Below are positions 35,575-47,467 of a DNA stretch of 64,000 nt, one piece after another. The position numbers and the translations under genes are program-made. This DNA is from Euphorbia lathyris (lineage: Eukaryota; Streptophyta; Magnoliopsida; Malpighiales; Euphorbiaceae). The notes beneath the pieces are model-generated. The model was not told the DNA's origin. It did no database searches and saw nothing but the letters and a program-made list of their open reading frames with translations. Position 1 is the stretch's first letter, and each line of letters starts with the position of its first letter. The stretch lies in the NCBI RefSeq assembly GCF_963576675.1, contig NC_088911.1, positions 32,758,256-32,822,255 of the forward strand, read 5' to 3'.

Positions 35575-36356
35575 TGATGAGGACATCCAGTCCCTAAAGG
35601 TTGAACCGGAGTTGAAGGATGGGACCCGTAGAAAGCCAACCGAGGGGGATGAAGGAAAGGGTGAAGAACCGAGCACGCGGGGCGTGTCCACTGGGACGTG
35701 AGGCATGAAGGACTCGAAGTCGGGGGAACAACCCAAGAGGTCATACACGCGGGGCGTGTATGGCGAGGCGTGGATCCAGCTTCCGATGAGAGTTCAGACC
35801 AAGAGGTCGAGTACGCGGGGCGTATGTCTCAAGACGCGGGGCGTATGCCTTATGACGCGGGGCGTAATCTACTAGGCGCCTCGCGTACCGAGTTCAAGCC
35901 AGCATCCTCAAGTTCAGGAGCACATCCACGCGGGGCGTAGCTAGTAGGCGCGGGGCGTATCGGACCTGGAGAATACTTCCTCCCCAAGTTCTTATTGTTA
36001 AGGACAATATCTGCCACCTATTATTTACTGTTTTGCCATTGAACTATTTACCATGTTGCCATTGAACTTATTTACCCTAATATCTATCCTTATGTATTTC
36101 TTATTTTACCCCTAGGGCTCCTTAGTTGTTGGTAACCCTAGGGGTGGTCTTTTAGTCTTTATCTTTTAATTAAGGGGAGTATATATTCTCCATCTTTGTA
36201 ATGTTGGTTAACTTTGATGAATATTATATTTTGAAGCCTCCATTGGAGCAAGGATTCATTCCTTTTGGGTTTATTCAACCTTCAAGTTAAGCTTGAGAAG
36301 TTTGTAATCTTTGTTGGTTTACGATTAAAACCTCCAGTCGATTTTAATCTACATCA
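35575..36356 (+). repeat. LTR A of gag-protease element
   Basis: It starts TGATGAGGACATCC and ends CTACATCA. Homology to LTR B begins exactly at this TG. TATA-like AGTATATATTC near 36178. Seven ACGCGGGGCGT-type motifs lie at 35675-35958. Confidence 0.85.
35675..35958 (+). repeat. array of ACGCGGGGCGT hairpin motifs in LTR A
   Basis: Copies begin at 35675, 35747, 35813, 35834, 35855, 35928 and 35948. The frequent longer form TACGC-GGG-GCGTA has self-complementary 5-base arms and a GGG loop. LTR B holds the matching set at about 38695-38985, plus one copy that LTR A has lost. The A+T-rich LTR remainder lacks it. Confidence 0.9.
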
Positions 36357-36383
36357 TTTGGTATCAGAGCCGAGTCGTTTTCC

Positions 36384-37590
36384 TTGACCGGAGACTTCTT
36401 CTCGGAGATGGTTCAACCACGTATCACCACCGAAGCCATTGGAGCCAATGATCAAAGGTTTGAAGCCTTAGAAGCAAGTATGAAGGCAATGAATGACAAG
36501 ATGATGGAGTTTGAAGAGAATCAAGAAGCGGGTAGAAGAGAAATGCAACTTGCTATGGAGAGACTTGTTCTTGAGATTCGGAATACCCACCGGAGACCTT
36601 CACTGGAAAAATGAAGAGGCGATCCGGCCTCCACCGGATAGACACCCGACGCCACCTCCTTTGAGAAACCAAGCACCACAACGAGTGGACCCTCGAGTTC
36701 ATGAGGTAAGGCATCCTAACACCATGGTCATTAGAAATGCCGATAGTGATAGTGACGGCGACCTATTTGATGATTTCGACTTGAATGGGATTGCTAGAAA
36801 CATGGGTATTAAGCATGATGTTGGTATTGGGAATGTTAGGCATGTGAATGATATGAATATGCATGATGTTGTTGGTCCCGTGCATGTGCGTGCCGGGAAT
36901 TTGGATATTTTGAATGATGATGATGTAGGTGGTCATGGAAGGGGAAATTATGGAATGAATGATCTGTATGGGGGTCATGCTATTGATAGGGGCGGATATA
37001 GAGACGGAATGAATGGGAGAGTGGGGTATGGAGGACACTATGATAGGGATGATGCTTTCAAACTCAAGGTTGATCTACCTTCGTTTGGAGGGGAACTTGA
37101 CATTGAGGGGTTCCTTGATTGGTTGCTTGAGGTGGAGAGGTTCTTCGACTATGCGGGGATACCGGAAGATAGGAGGGTTCGGTTAGTGGCGTATAGGTTG
37201 AAAGGGGGAGCCTCGGTATGGTGGGATAATGTGAAGGAAGAGCGGAGAAGAGGAGGAAGGGAACCGATTAGGTCTTGGAGGAGGATGAAATCGATGATGA
37301 GAGAGCGGTTTTTACCACCCGACTACGAGCAGTATATCTACAGCTCCTACCGGAATTGCTCGCAAGGACCGAGGAGCGTGCACGAGTATACTTCAGAGTT
37401 CTTAAGGCTTTCGGCAAGGGCTAACTTGTCGGAAACTGAAAGCCAAAAGACTTCAAGGTATCTAGAGGGGCTACGGTATAATATTCAAGACAGAATTGGG
37501 ACACAAATGGTAACCCGGATTCAAGATGCAAGGAACCTAGCTTTGAAGGCCGAGTCTCAATTGAATGTTAGGGCACGTGACGGATACTGA
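36384..37590 (+). pseudogene. gag of gag-protease element
   Basis: It starts MTGDFFSEMVQPRITTEA with a short coiled coil, then an N/G/D/H-rich low-complexity region, then the capsid core: KVDLPSFGGELDIEGFLDW, RVRLVAYRLKGGASVWWD, EYTSEFLRLSARANLSE. An 11-bp deletion near 36592 (actcaacccac is present in the second copy near 40235) shifts the frame, so 36384-36614 and 36511-37590 overlap in different frames. A stop at 37588 separates it from the zinc-knuckle ORF. The capsid core resembles Tekay/Del-type chromoviral gags. Confidence 0.83.
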
Positions 37591-38721
37591 AGGCCGAGAA
37601 TTGAGGAAGTTTGTGAAGAGGGGGAAGAGTCCAAAGAGGTGGGCAAGGATAAGAATGGTGCTTGTTCAAGTGGAACCAAGATCTTGAGTGGGGGAAAATC
37701 ACCTAGCGGAGATGTGCGACCCTTTAGGACAGCCGCCCTTCCTAAGGGCAACAACCCGTACACAAAACCGGCTCCATTTAAGTGTTTCCGATGCAACGAA
37801 CCGGGCCATCGTTCGAATGAGTGTCCAAGGAGGAGGAGCGCTAACATGGTTGAGCGATATGATGATGGTGATTATGGGGGTAATGTTGAGGTGTATTGTG
37901 AGCCCATTGATAGTGGATCATCTGGGGATGAGCGGAAGGTCCATGTAGTGAAGAGGGTACTGATGTCGGTTGAACAAGAGCATGACCCGAGGCACCAATT
38001 GTTTAAGACTAGAGGTCTAATCCACGGATTGAAATGTGAATTGATTGTTGATGGTGGAAGCCAAGAGAACATCCTTAGCAAAGCCGCTTTGAGCAAATTT
38101 GGCTTAGTGCCCGAGCCACACCCGAAGCCCTACCGAGTGGGCTGGATCAAAGAGGGGGAGAAGCTTAATGTCACCCACCGGTGCAAGGTTCCTATCTCTA
38201 TTGGGGCCTACCAAGATGAGGTTATGTGTGATGTGGCTGATATGGATGTGTATCACGTGCTTCTTGGGAGGCCTTGGCAATTCGACCGTGACGCCTCATA
38301 TGCGGGACGGGACAACACGTACACCGTCTTCAAATATGGGGCCAAGTATATTCTCATACCGTTGACGGGTCCTACTAAGGGAGAAAAGAAAGCGACATTG
38401 ATTGCGTACCCTAGCCGGGAACCGACGCCGCTAGAAGAGACCCGCATTGAGCAACCCGTCGGATTGTTAGGTGTGGGTGAGCCGACCCAAGAGACGAGCA
38501 TTGCTAGTGGGGATGGCGGAGCATCAACCTTGGGGGTGAGTCATCCTTGTGCTATCAATGAGTTGGGGTCCAACTCCTCTAAAGAAGGAGAGTATGATGA
38601 GGACATCCGGTCCCTAAAGGTTGAACCGGAGTTGAAGGATGGGACCCGTAGAAAGCCAACCGAGGGGGATGAAGGAAAGGGCGAAGAACCGAGCACGCGG
38701 GGCGTGTCCACTGGGACGTGA
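37591..38721 (+). pseudogene. zinc knuckle and protease of gag-protease element
   Basis: Open from 37639. CFRCNEPGHRSNEC is a CCHC zinc knuckle. LIVDGGSQENILSKAAL is the protease active-site region (D-G-G instead of D-S/T-G, as in related plant gypsy elements). VYHVLLGRPWQFDRDA is the flap-to-end segment, followed by an acidic/proline tail to GVSTGT. The last about 42 codons lie inside LTR B, which starts at 38595. No RT follows. Confidence 0.85.
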
Positions 38722-40003
38722 GGCGTGAAGGACTCGAAGTCGGGGGAACAACCCAAGAGGTCATACACGCGGGGCGTGTATGGCGAGGCGCGGGGCGTGG
38801 ATCCAGCTTCCGATGAGAGTTCAGACCAGGAGGTCGAGTACGCGGGGCGTATGTCTCAAGACGCGGGGCGTATGCCTTATGACGCGGGGCATAATCTACT
38901 AGGCGCCTCGCATACCGAGTTCAAGCCAGCATCCTCAAGTTCAGGAGCACATCCACACGGGGCGTAGCTAGTAGGCGCGGGGCGTATCGGACCTGGAGAA
39001 TACTTCCTCCCCAAGTTCTTATTGTTAAGGACAATATCTGCTAGACCTGGCAATTATCGTGTTCGAGTCGTGTTCGTGTCGTGTCATTTCGGGTTCGTGT
39101 CAAAAAGAGTAAACCCAAACCCAACCCAAAAACTTTCGTGTCAAAGTCGTGTTAATCTGTTCGGGTTAGTGTCGGTTTTGTGTCGTGTTTTCGGGTTACA
39201 TGTAATTTTGTTATGCATGTATATTAATAATAACTCTTAAAAATATAAGAAGATATGTTACTGTTTTTAAACATTTTATATCATTTTTAGATTAATATAT
39301 TAACACTAATTATCGAAAAGTTCGATAATATCATGTTGGAGGGTCATGTAACGTGTTTATAACAATTTAGGAAATTCAAATCAATATTTATAATTATTAA
39401 TTATAATTTTATTATTTTTATTAATAAAGTGACATAAAAAATACGAGAGAATATAACAATAATTTTCAATATTTGTGTCCTTTCGTGTCGTTTTCGGGTT
39501 CACATATCAACACTAACCCAATCCAAAAATTTGCGTGTCAGTTTCGTGTCAACCCAAAAATGACACATTACCTATTAAGCTCAACACTAACACTAAAAAT
39601 CCGTGTCGTGTTCGTGTCGTGTAATCGGGTCGTGTGTCATTTTGCCACCTCTAATATCTGTCACCTCTTATTTACTGTTTTGCCATTGAACTATTTACCA
39701 TGTTGCCATTGAACTTATTTACCCTAATATCTATCCTTATGTATTTCTTATTTTACCCCTAAGGCTCCTTAGTTGTTGGTAACCCTAGGGGTGGTCTTTT
39801 AGTCTTTATCTTTTAATTAAGGGGAGTATATATTCTCCATCTTTGTAATGTTGGTTAACTTTGATGAATATTATATTTTGAAGCCTCCATTGGAGCAAGG
39901 ATTCATTCCTTTTGGGTTTATTCAACCTTCAAGTTAAGCTTGAGAAGTTTGTAATCTTTGTTGGTTTATGATTAAAACCTCCAGTCGATTTTAATCTGCA
40001 TCA
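38595..40003 (+). repeat. LTR B of gag-protease element
   Basis: It matches LTR A base for base apart from scattered substitutions, one extra hairpin motif and a 612-bp MITE with its 8-bp duplication. Without these it is about 789 bp. It is followed by a PBS rather than by target DNA. Confidence 0.85.
39041..39652. mobile_element. hAT-type MITE inside LTR B, 612 bp
   Basis: The ends read CTAGACCTGGCAA and TTGCCACCTCT (inverted). Flanked by an 8-bp duplication, aatatctg, at 39033-39040 and 39653-39660. LTR A shows the empty site at about 36010. The interior is rich in cgtgtcgtgttcg-type repeats on both arms. Confidence 0.88.
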
Positions 40004-40030
40004 TTTGGTATCAGAGCCGAGTCGTTTTCC

Positions 40031-40724
40031 TTGACCGGAGACTTCTTCTCGGAGATGGTTCAACCACGTATCACCACCGAAGCCATTGGAGCCAATGATC
40101 AAAGGTTTGAAGCCTTAGAAGCAAATATGAAGGCAATGAATGACAAGATGATGGAGTTTGAAGAGAAGCAAGAAGCGGGTAGAAGAGAAATGCAACTTGC
40201 TATGGAGAGACTTGTTCTTGAGATTCGGAATACCCACACTCAACCCACCGGAGACCTTCACCGGAAAAATGAAGAGGCGATCCGGCCTCCACCGGATAGA
40301 CACCCGACGCCACCTCCTTTGAGAAACCAAGCACCACAACGAGTGGACCCTCGGGTTCATGAGGTAAGGCATCCTAACACCATGGTCATTAGAAATGCCG
40401 ATAGTGATAGTGACGGCGACCTATTTGATGATTTCGACTTGAATAGGATTTCTAGAAACATGGGTATTAAGCATGATGTTGGTATTGGGAATGTTAGGCA
40501 TGTGAATGATATGAATATGCATGATGTTGTTGGTCCCGTGCATGTGCGTGCCGGGAATTTGGATATTTTGAATGATGATGATGTAGGTGGTCATGGAAGG
40601 GGAAATTATGGAATGAATGATCCGTATGGGGGTCATGCTATTGATAGGGGCGGATATAGAGACGGAATGAATGGGAGAGGGGGGTATGGAGGACACTATG
40701 ATAGGGATGATGCTTTCAAACTCA
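40031..40724 (+). pseudogene. second truncated gag of gag-protease element
   Basis: It repeats 36384-37064 with few changes and retains the 11 bases deleted in the first copy. It breaks off after DDAFKL where the chromovirus RT connection domain resumes. Confidence 0.85.
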
Positions 40725-41038
40725 GCAGTAGCCGCCCCACTGACCGACTTGTTGAAGAAGGACAGATCGTGGAACTGGAGCGAGAAATGCCAATCAGCTT
40801 TCGACAAACTGAAGCAGGCCATGACGGAGGAACCGGTCCTGGCGCTGCCCGATCACCGGAAAAACGTACGAAGTACACACTGACGCTTCTGATTTTACAA
40901 TTGGGCGGGTTATCATGCAGGATGGCCATCCGATTGCCTTTGAAAGCCGAAAGTTGAACGAGGCAGAAAGAAGATACACCGTCCACGAAAAAGAGATGAC
41001 AGCAGTGGTTGATTGCTTGCGCCTTTGGAGGCACTATC
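40725..41038 (+). pseudogene. chromovirus RT connection and RNase H, left part
   Basis: It encodes [31 protein letters not shown], then after a frameshift near 40865 [11 protein letters not shown] and [20 protein letters not shown]. The frame reaches the target bases ctatc, where the Sirevirus entered, and continues at 61292. Confidence 0.85.
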
Positions 41039-42479
41039 TGTTGAAACACCTTTCCACAAGATTTTGATTTGACAAAATCATCCATGATTAAGAGGCAATT
41101 AAATTTAAATGCTTTGATTTAATTATACTAATGTGTTTGTTCAATATTGAGTGCAAAAATATATATATAAAGTAAGACAGGACAAAAGTCAGCATAAGCC
41201 AAAGCTGAGTGAAACGGAACTCAGCATGAAAGAATAAGAAGCTGAGTGGAGTAGAACTTAGCATCAGAAACTTCCTTCAAAAGTCGGCAGAACGAAGCTG
41301 ACTATATTAGAAGAATCCTTCAGAGTTATACAAACAGAACGAAGCTGACTAAGAAGGAACTCAGCATGGAAGTAGAACATTCGGAGATAACAAATGAAGC
41401 TGAGTGACAGTCAGGATAGCATGAAGGATCCGTTTACTAAAAGACAAAGTCTGCCAATCTTCTGCACCAATAATTGAAGCCTCGAAAATACAAAGAAGAC
41501 TAATTCCAAGAATCATGGGTCAATGGATTATTGGTAAAAGACAACTGGCACAAAAAGACAAGTCTGATGAAAGAAGACAAAACTGACGCCTGAAGAAAAC
41601 TGAGGAAGGGAATGGCGGAACAAACTGAAGCTGACCAGAAGCTGTCTGCTAAAAGAGCCGTTTTGGACTTAACGGCTAATTCATCTCAAATGATCAAATC
41701 TTCAGAATTCATCTATAAAAGGACAATGGTAGTTCTTGGATCATTTGTCGAAGCATCAAAAGAAGAATACAAAGAGAGAAAATCTTCAATGCACTCAAAT
41801 ACAAAAGATCTTACACCGAATCTTCCATTCTTTGTGTAAATGCTAGATTGATTGTTTTGTAATCATCTAAGGCGTTCTTTAGTTGAAAAAGAACAAGTTT
41901 GTGATCAATAGGAATATTGAGAGTGTTAAGCTGAGTGCTTGGTTGTAAGCATTCAATGGTAGAGAAATCTAGGTGCTGGGTTGTAGCACTTAGTAGGAGT
42001 TGAGTAGACGAATAGAGGAAGGTACTCTTGCATATTCAACTGTCTTGTAATTGGTTTGTGCTCTACCATTAAAGAGCTCAGTATTGGATTCAAAAAGCCC
42101 GGAGGACTCTGGGGACTGGACGTAGGCAGAGAGGCCGAACCAGGATAAGTAATACTGAGTAATCTCTAAACTCTCTCTTATGTTGCATGTGTTGTTTGCT
42201 TTATTTACTCAGCATATAAATTGCTTAAGCTGACCGTGAGTAAATAAGTGGTGCTGAGTTAGAAACTAACCTCCAAGAGTGTCAATTCCTAACTTACAAG
42301 AAAATAACTTTAGTCAACATCTGACTAAAGCTATCTTAAAACATATCTCACCAAGCTGACCAAAAGCTGAGTTAACAAACTCTTAAAATAACTTATAGTC
42401 AGCATAATTAAACGTGAAAAAGTTATATTAGTTCCTAACCCCCCCCCCCCCCCTTGGAACTAATTACTAGGGACCAACA
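41039..42479 (+). repeat. 5' LTR of Sirevirus
   Basis: A TATA-type CTATAAAAGG sits at 41712. A run of 15 C at 42439-42453 is only 6 in the other LTR. Many GCTGA and TCAGC pentamers in the first 600 bases. Confidence 0.93.
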
Positions 42480-42481
42480 AG

Positions 42482-42498
42482 TGGTATCAGAGCCTAAG
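42482..42498 (+). other. primer binding site of Sirevirus
   Basis: TGGTATCAGAGCCTAAG, complementary to initiator-methionine tRNA, two bases after the LTR. Confidence 0.9.
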
Positions 42499-42542
42499 CT
42501 CTCTACTCAAAGATCTAACAATCTTGAGCTGATCCCTAAAAA

Positions 42543-44336
42543 TGGGTGAGAATAGCACTCGGTTCCTTCTAGGAAACCAAACAACACAGATACTCCCTGA
42601 GGGATTATCAATCACTAGACCTCCTCTATTATTTGGGTCAAATTATACATTCTAGAAGAATAGGATGAAGAACTTTATTCAAGCCACAAACATGAGTGCA
42701 TGGCTTGCAATTGTTCAAGGTCCACATGTGCCATACAAAACTGTTAACAATGAGAAAATTGTTAAAAGTGAGGCTGAGTGGACAGAGGATGACCTCAGAA
42801 AACTACAAAATAATGCTTCGGCTATAAATATGCTTCACTGTGCGTTAGATGCTGCAGAATACAATAAGATTTCAGGTTGTGAGTCAGCACAAGAGATTTG
42901 GAAGAAGCTTGAAGTAACTTATGAAGGCACAAGCAAAGTTAAGGAGTCTAAAGTCAATCAGCATATGAGACTCTACGAGCTGTTTGAGATGAATGAGAAT
43001 GAAGATATCTCAGAAATGAACGCAAGATTCACAAACATTATAAACGAGCTCAAAAGGCTTGGAAAGAACTTCACTGAAGAGGAACGGGTGAAGAAAATCC
43101 TAAGAAGTCTGCCTAAGAGTTGGCAAGCAAAGAAAATAGTTGTAGAAGAAGCTCAAGACTTGACTACCTACAAATATGTTGAGCTGATCGGATCCCTGCT
43201 GACCCATGAAATCTCTATGAAAAACTTTGAAGCTAAAGAGAAAGAAAAGTCATAAGATAAGAAACAAAAGTCACTTGTCATGAAAGCTGACTCAACTGAA
43301 GCTGAGTCAACTGATGATGAGGAAATGGCGATGTTCACCAGAAAGATGAAGAAGCTGTTCAGGAGAAATGATAGAAACGGCAAAAGGTCATTTAGAAGAA
43401 ATGACAAGTACAAAGCTGAGTCAAGTGGCAAGTACAAAAAGGACAGCTCGAAGTCTGTCACATGTTTTGAGTGTCATCAAACTGGGCACATCAAGTCAAG
43501 CTGTCCCAACCTCAAGAAAGAGAAGAAGGGAAGTAAAAAGGCTATGGTAGCCACGTGGAGTGACAGTAATGAGTCAACGTCATCTGAAGCTGAGCAAAAT
43601 GAAATAGCCAATATATGCTTCATGGCAGATGATGGAGCTGACCAATCTCAATCTGAGCAAGCTGACCTTTCTGATGAAACTGACTAGGAGGATCACAACA
43701 ATGAGGTAACATCCCTACTTTTGCTCAGAAACGAGATGGTAAACGCCTTGAGTGATTTATACACACTAACTAAAAAGTGTAACAAGAAAATCAAATCACT
43801 CAGCAGGCGGTGTGACGAGATTGAAGAGGTCAAGCTGAGTGACCTCCGATATCTCCTTCAGGACAACTTTGACTTACATACCAACATGCAAATCATGCAT
43901 GAATTTGTCACGAAGGTTCAAACTGAGTCAAAGAAACTTAGAAAGGATGTCACAACGTTACAAAGCCAAGTAAAATGTTTGAGTAAAAATAAACCCCATG
44001 CTGAGTACGCAAGTACTAGTCAGCGTAAGCAATTCACTCTATGTGAATGTTGTGGAAAAAGGGGGCACACAAAGGATGTGTGTTGGCATAACAAGCGGAT
44101 TGTCCAATGTGACTTCTGCGGAAGAAAAGGGCATACCACAAAAGTATGTTGGCATGCCCAATACAACAATGCTGACCATGCTTAGTTCAACCCTCAAGGG
44201 GTACCATTCTGTGATTTCTATGGTAAGCCAGGCTACACCATAAAAGTATGCCGTCACAAGTCAAAATATGATTTTGCACCTGTATATACTAACAAGAAAG
44301 GACCCAAAAGGAATTGGGTACCTAAAAATGAATAGT
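42543..44336 (+). pseudogene. Sirevirus gag with three or more zinc knuckles
   Basis: The likely start is MGENSTRFLLG at 42543. A TAG at 42653 (a Trp position) and a TAA at 43253 interrupt the frame. The capsid part includes MSAWLAIVQGPH, AEYNKISGCESAQEIWKKLE, MRLYELFEMNE and KILRSLPKSWQAK (UBN2-type copia gag). Zinc knuckles: CFECHQTGHIKSSC, CECCGKRGHTKDVC, CDFCGRKGHTTKVC, plus a degenerate fourth near 44212. An acidic S/E/D-rich linker and a coiled-coil segment lie between the knuckles. The frame also breaks near 43687 and 44183. The end is NRNWVPKNE-like before the pol start. Confidence 0.85.
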
Positions 44337-44353
44337 TTGAACTGTAGGTCAGC

Positions 44354-47300
44354 TTGACATGCGTGGAGAAGTCAAAACTATGGTACATAGACAGCGCATG
44401 CTCAAGGCACATGACAGGTGATGAAACACGGTTCATCACACTAGAGCTTAAACGAGGTGGAAGCGTAAGCTTTGGAGACAACAAGAAGGGTAAGATAGTC
44501 GGCTCAGGTACTATCGGAGGTAACCCAACCATTGAGTCTGTCTCCTTAGTTAAAGGTCTCAAATACAATCTGCTGAGTGTAGCTCAGCTCTGCAAGAGCG
44601 GCAAAAAGGTTGTATTTGATGATACTAAGTGTCAAATACTCGAGGGAAATACAAATGAATTGATTTTAACTGCCCCTCGTGTAGAAAATGTATACATGTT
44701 GAACTTAGAAAAACAGTTTTCTAAAAACATATGCTTAGTGTCTAAAGAGGACAACTCCTGGCTATGGCATAGAAGACTTGGGCATGTCAGCATGGACCTT
44801 TTTGCCAAATTAGCTAGAAAGCAATTAGTTGAGGGATTACCCAAATTAAAGTTTGAAAAAGATCAATTGTGTAAAGTTTGTCAGCAAGGAAAACAAACTA
44901 AAAAGTCATTTCATAGCAAAAATATTGTCTCAACCAAAAGACCATTGGAATTACTACACTTGGATCTTTTCGGACCTATCCAGCCACTCAGCTTGGGAGG
45001 AAAGAAATTTTCCTTGGTTATTGTAGATGATTTCTCTCGGTACACTTGGATCATCTTGCTGAGTTGCAAGGATGAAACTTTTGAGATGTTTACCACATTG
45101 ATTAAAAAGCTTGAAAATGACAAAGACCTAAGAGTAGCTCATATTAGAAGCGACAATGGTGGAGAATTCAAAAACCAACAGTTTGATGAATTTTGTGAAA
45201 CCAGTGGTATTGACCACAATTTCTCCGCTCCTAGAACACCTCAACAAAATAGGGTTGTTGAAAGGAAAAATAGAACTATTGTCGAAATAGCTAGGACAAT
45301 GTCGAGTGAAAATAGGCTTCCAAAGTACTTCTGGGGTGAAGCTGTTCACACGGCATGTTACATACTGAATAGGGCTCTAGTTAGACCTATACTTAAGAAA
45401 ACTCCATATGAGCTTTGGAAAGGACGAAAGCCCAACATTGGATACTTTCGTGCCTTTGGGTGTAAATGCTTTATACTCAATACAAAAGACAACCTTGCTA
45501 AATTTGATGCTAAAGGTGACGAAGCGATCTTTTTAGGGTACTCAACAAACAGTAAAGCATATAGAGTATTTAATAAAAGAACTCAAGTTGTAGAAGAATC
45601 TATACATGTTGAGTTCGATGAAACTGACCCTATAGGTAAGTCAGCTCAGCTCGAAGAAGATGAACCAAGCTCAGCTTCCGCTGATCAACCAGAAGCCTCT
45701 GTGTCATCTATACAAGGGCTGACCCAAGGTAAGCAAGAAACTGAAATATCATTTGCTGACCAATCTATTCCTGTAGAGATTGCAGAAACACCTCTTCCAA
45801 ACGACTCAACATTGCCAAAGGAAATAAAGATCCCAAGAGGACACACTGAACAGGCCATTCTTGATGCTGCCAACAACAAGTTGATGACCAGAGATCAGCT
45901 TAGAAAATACCTTAGCAATGTTGCCTTTGTCTCAATGCTTGAGCCAAAGAATTTTGTTGATGCTGAGCAAGATGAATATTGGATAAATGCCATGCAATAA
46001 GAACTTGACCAATTCACCAGAAATGAGGTATGGGATCTAGTACCTAAACCTAGGAATCAAAAGCCTATAGGAACCAATTGGGTATTTAGAAATAAACTAG
46101 ATGAGTATAGAAATGTAATTAGAAACAAAGCTCGACTTGTAGCCCAAGGTTATAGTCAGCAAGAGGGTATAGACTATGGAGAAACGTTTGCACCAGTTGC
46201 TAGGCTAGAAACTATACGTATATTGTGTGCCTATGCTAGTTTTATGAATTTTAAACTATACCAAATGGATGTAAAAAGTGCATTTCTTAATGGTCTTATA
46301 AACGAAGAGGTATATGTTAATCAACCTCCTGGGTTTGAAGATTCAAAGTTTCCAAACCACGTTTATAAACTCAAAAAGGCCTTGTACGGCCTAAAGCAAG
46401 CTCCAAGAGCTTGGTATGAGAGGTTGACCAATTTTCTGCTGACCAGGAACTATGTCAGGGGAAAAGCTGACACAACCTTGTTTATTAAGAAAAAGGGTAA
46501 CCATACCCTACTTACACAGATATATGTAGATGATATAATATTTGGTGCTACTGACGAATCTCTGTGCAAAGAATTTAGCCAACAGATGCAAACTGAGTTT
46601 GAAATGTCCATGATGGGTGAACTCAACTTCTTCCTTGGACTTCAAATCAAGCAAGGTAAGAATGGCATCTTTATAAGTCAGACTAAGTACACCAAGGAAA
46701 TGTTAAAGAAATTCAGCATGGTAGATTGCAAACCAATATCAACCCCCATGGGTACTGATATTGTCCTATGCAAGGATGAGAAGAGTAAGTCAGTTGATAG
46801 TAAACTCTATCGAGGTATGATAAGTTCCTTACTCTATCTCACAGCTAGTAGACCTGATATTCAGTACTCAGTATGCTATTGTGCTAGATATCAAGCTGAC
46901 CCAATGGAATCTCATCTAACTGCTGTGAAAAGAATTTTTAGATACTTGCAAAGCTCAGTTAATGCAGGTCTATGGTATCCAACTTCAAATGACTTCACAC
47001 TCATCGGATACACTGATGCTGACTATGGACGAGATAAGCTAGAACGAAAAAGTACTTCGGGAGGATGTCATTTCCTCGGAAGCTGTCTAGTATCTTGGTT
47101 CAGCAAGAAGCAATCATCCGTAGCCCTGTCTACAACCGAAGCTGAGTACGTGGCTACTGGAAGCTGTGTTGCACAAGTCCTATGGATAAAGCAACAGCTT
47201 GAGGATTATGGAGTTAAAACAAAGACGATAGAGATCAAATGTGACAACAAGAGTGCCATTGATTTATCTAAGAATCCAGTCCAACACAGCAGGATGAAGC

Positions 47301-47467
47301 ATGTTAGCATAAGACATCACTTCATCAGAGATCACGTACTAAAAGATGAGATCAAACTGACCTATGTGCCAACAAATGAACAGCTTGCAGATATCTTCAC
47401 TAAGCCCTTGGCACGAGAACAATTCAATACACTAAGGGAAGCCATCAGTATGTCAAATCCACTCTAA
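44354..47467 (+). pseudogene. Sirevirus pol (protease, integrase, RT, RNase H), one nonsense codon
   Basis: A single frame interrupted only by TAA at 45998. Domains in copia order: protease (LWYIDSACSRHMTG, about residue 15), pre-integrase (WLWHRRLGHVS, LCKVCQQGK), integrase core with LLHLDLFGPI, IRSDNGGEF and RVVERKNRT as the DDE residues, RT with [24 protein letters not shown] and the YVDD catalytic motif, then RNase H with [19 protein letters not shown] and [12 protein letters not shown]. It ends [19 protein letters not shown]. One base change could account for the only lesion, so this is the best preserved pol in the window. Confidence 0.92.

Larger units (their letters stand above)
35575..40724 (+). 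mobile_element. gag-protease-only gypsy element, LTR-internal-LTR-partial internal
   Basis: LTR A 35575-36356, PBS 36359, gag-protease 36384-38721, LTR B 38595-40003 (containing a hAT MITE), PBS 40006, and a second gag start that stops at 40724. No RT, RNase H or integrase was found, so it would need help in trans. It sits exactly where the chromovirus RT should be: left neighbour is the end of the chromovirus protease region, right neighbour its RT connection domain. No target duplication is visible, so a deletion or recombination accompanied the event. Confidence 0.82.

Noticed and set aside
36763..37038. A minus-strand ORF rich in Ile, His and Met, and its copy at 40421-40822
   Set aside because: It is the reverse reading of the low-complexity Asn/Asp/Gly region of gag; present in both copies for that reason.
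41612..41839. A 75-codon ORF in the Sirevirus 5' LTR, repeated at 60429-60656 in the 3' LTR
   Set aside because: It is conserved only because the two LTRs are copies of one another, and it overlaps the TATA region. No family resemblance.
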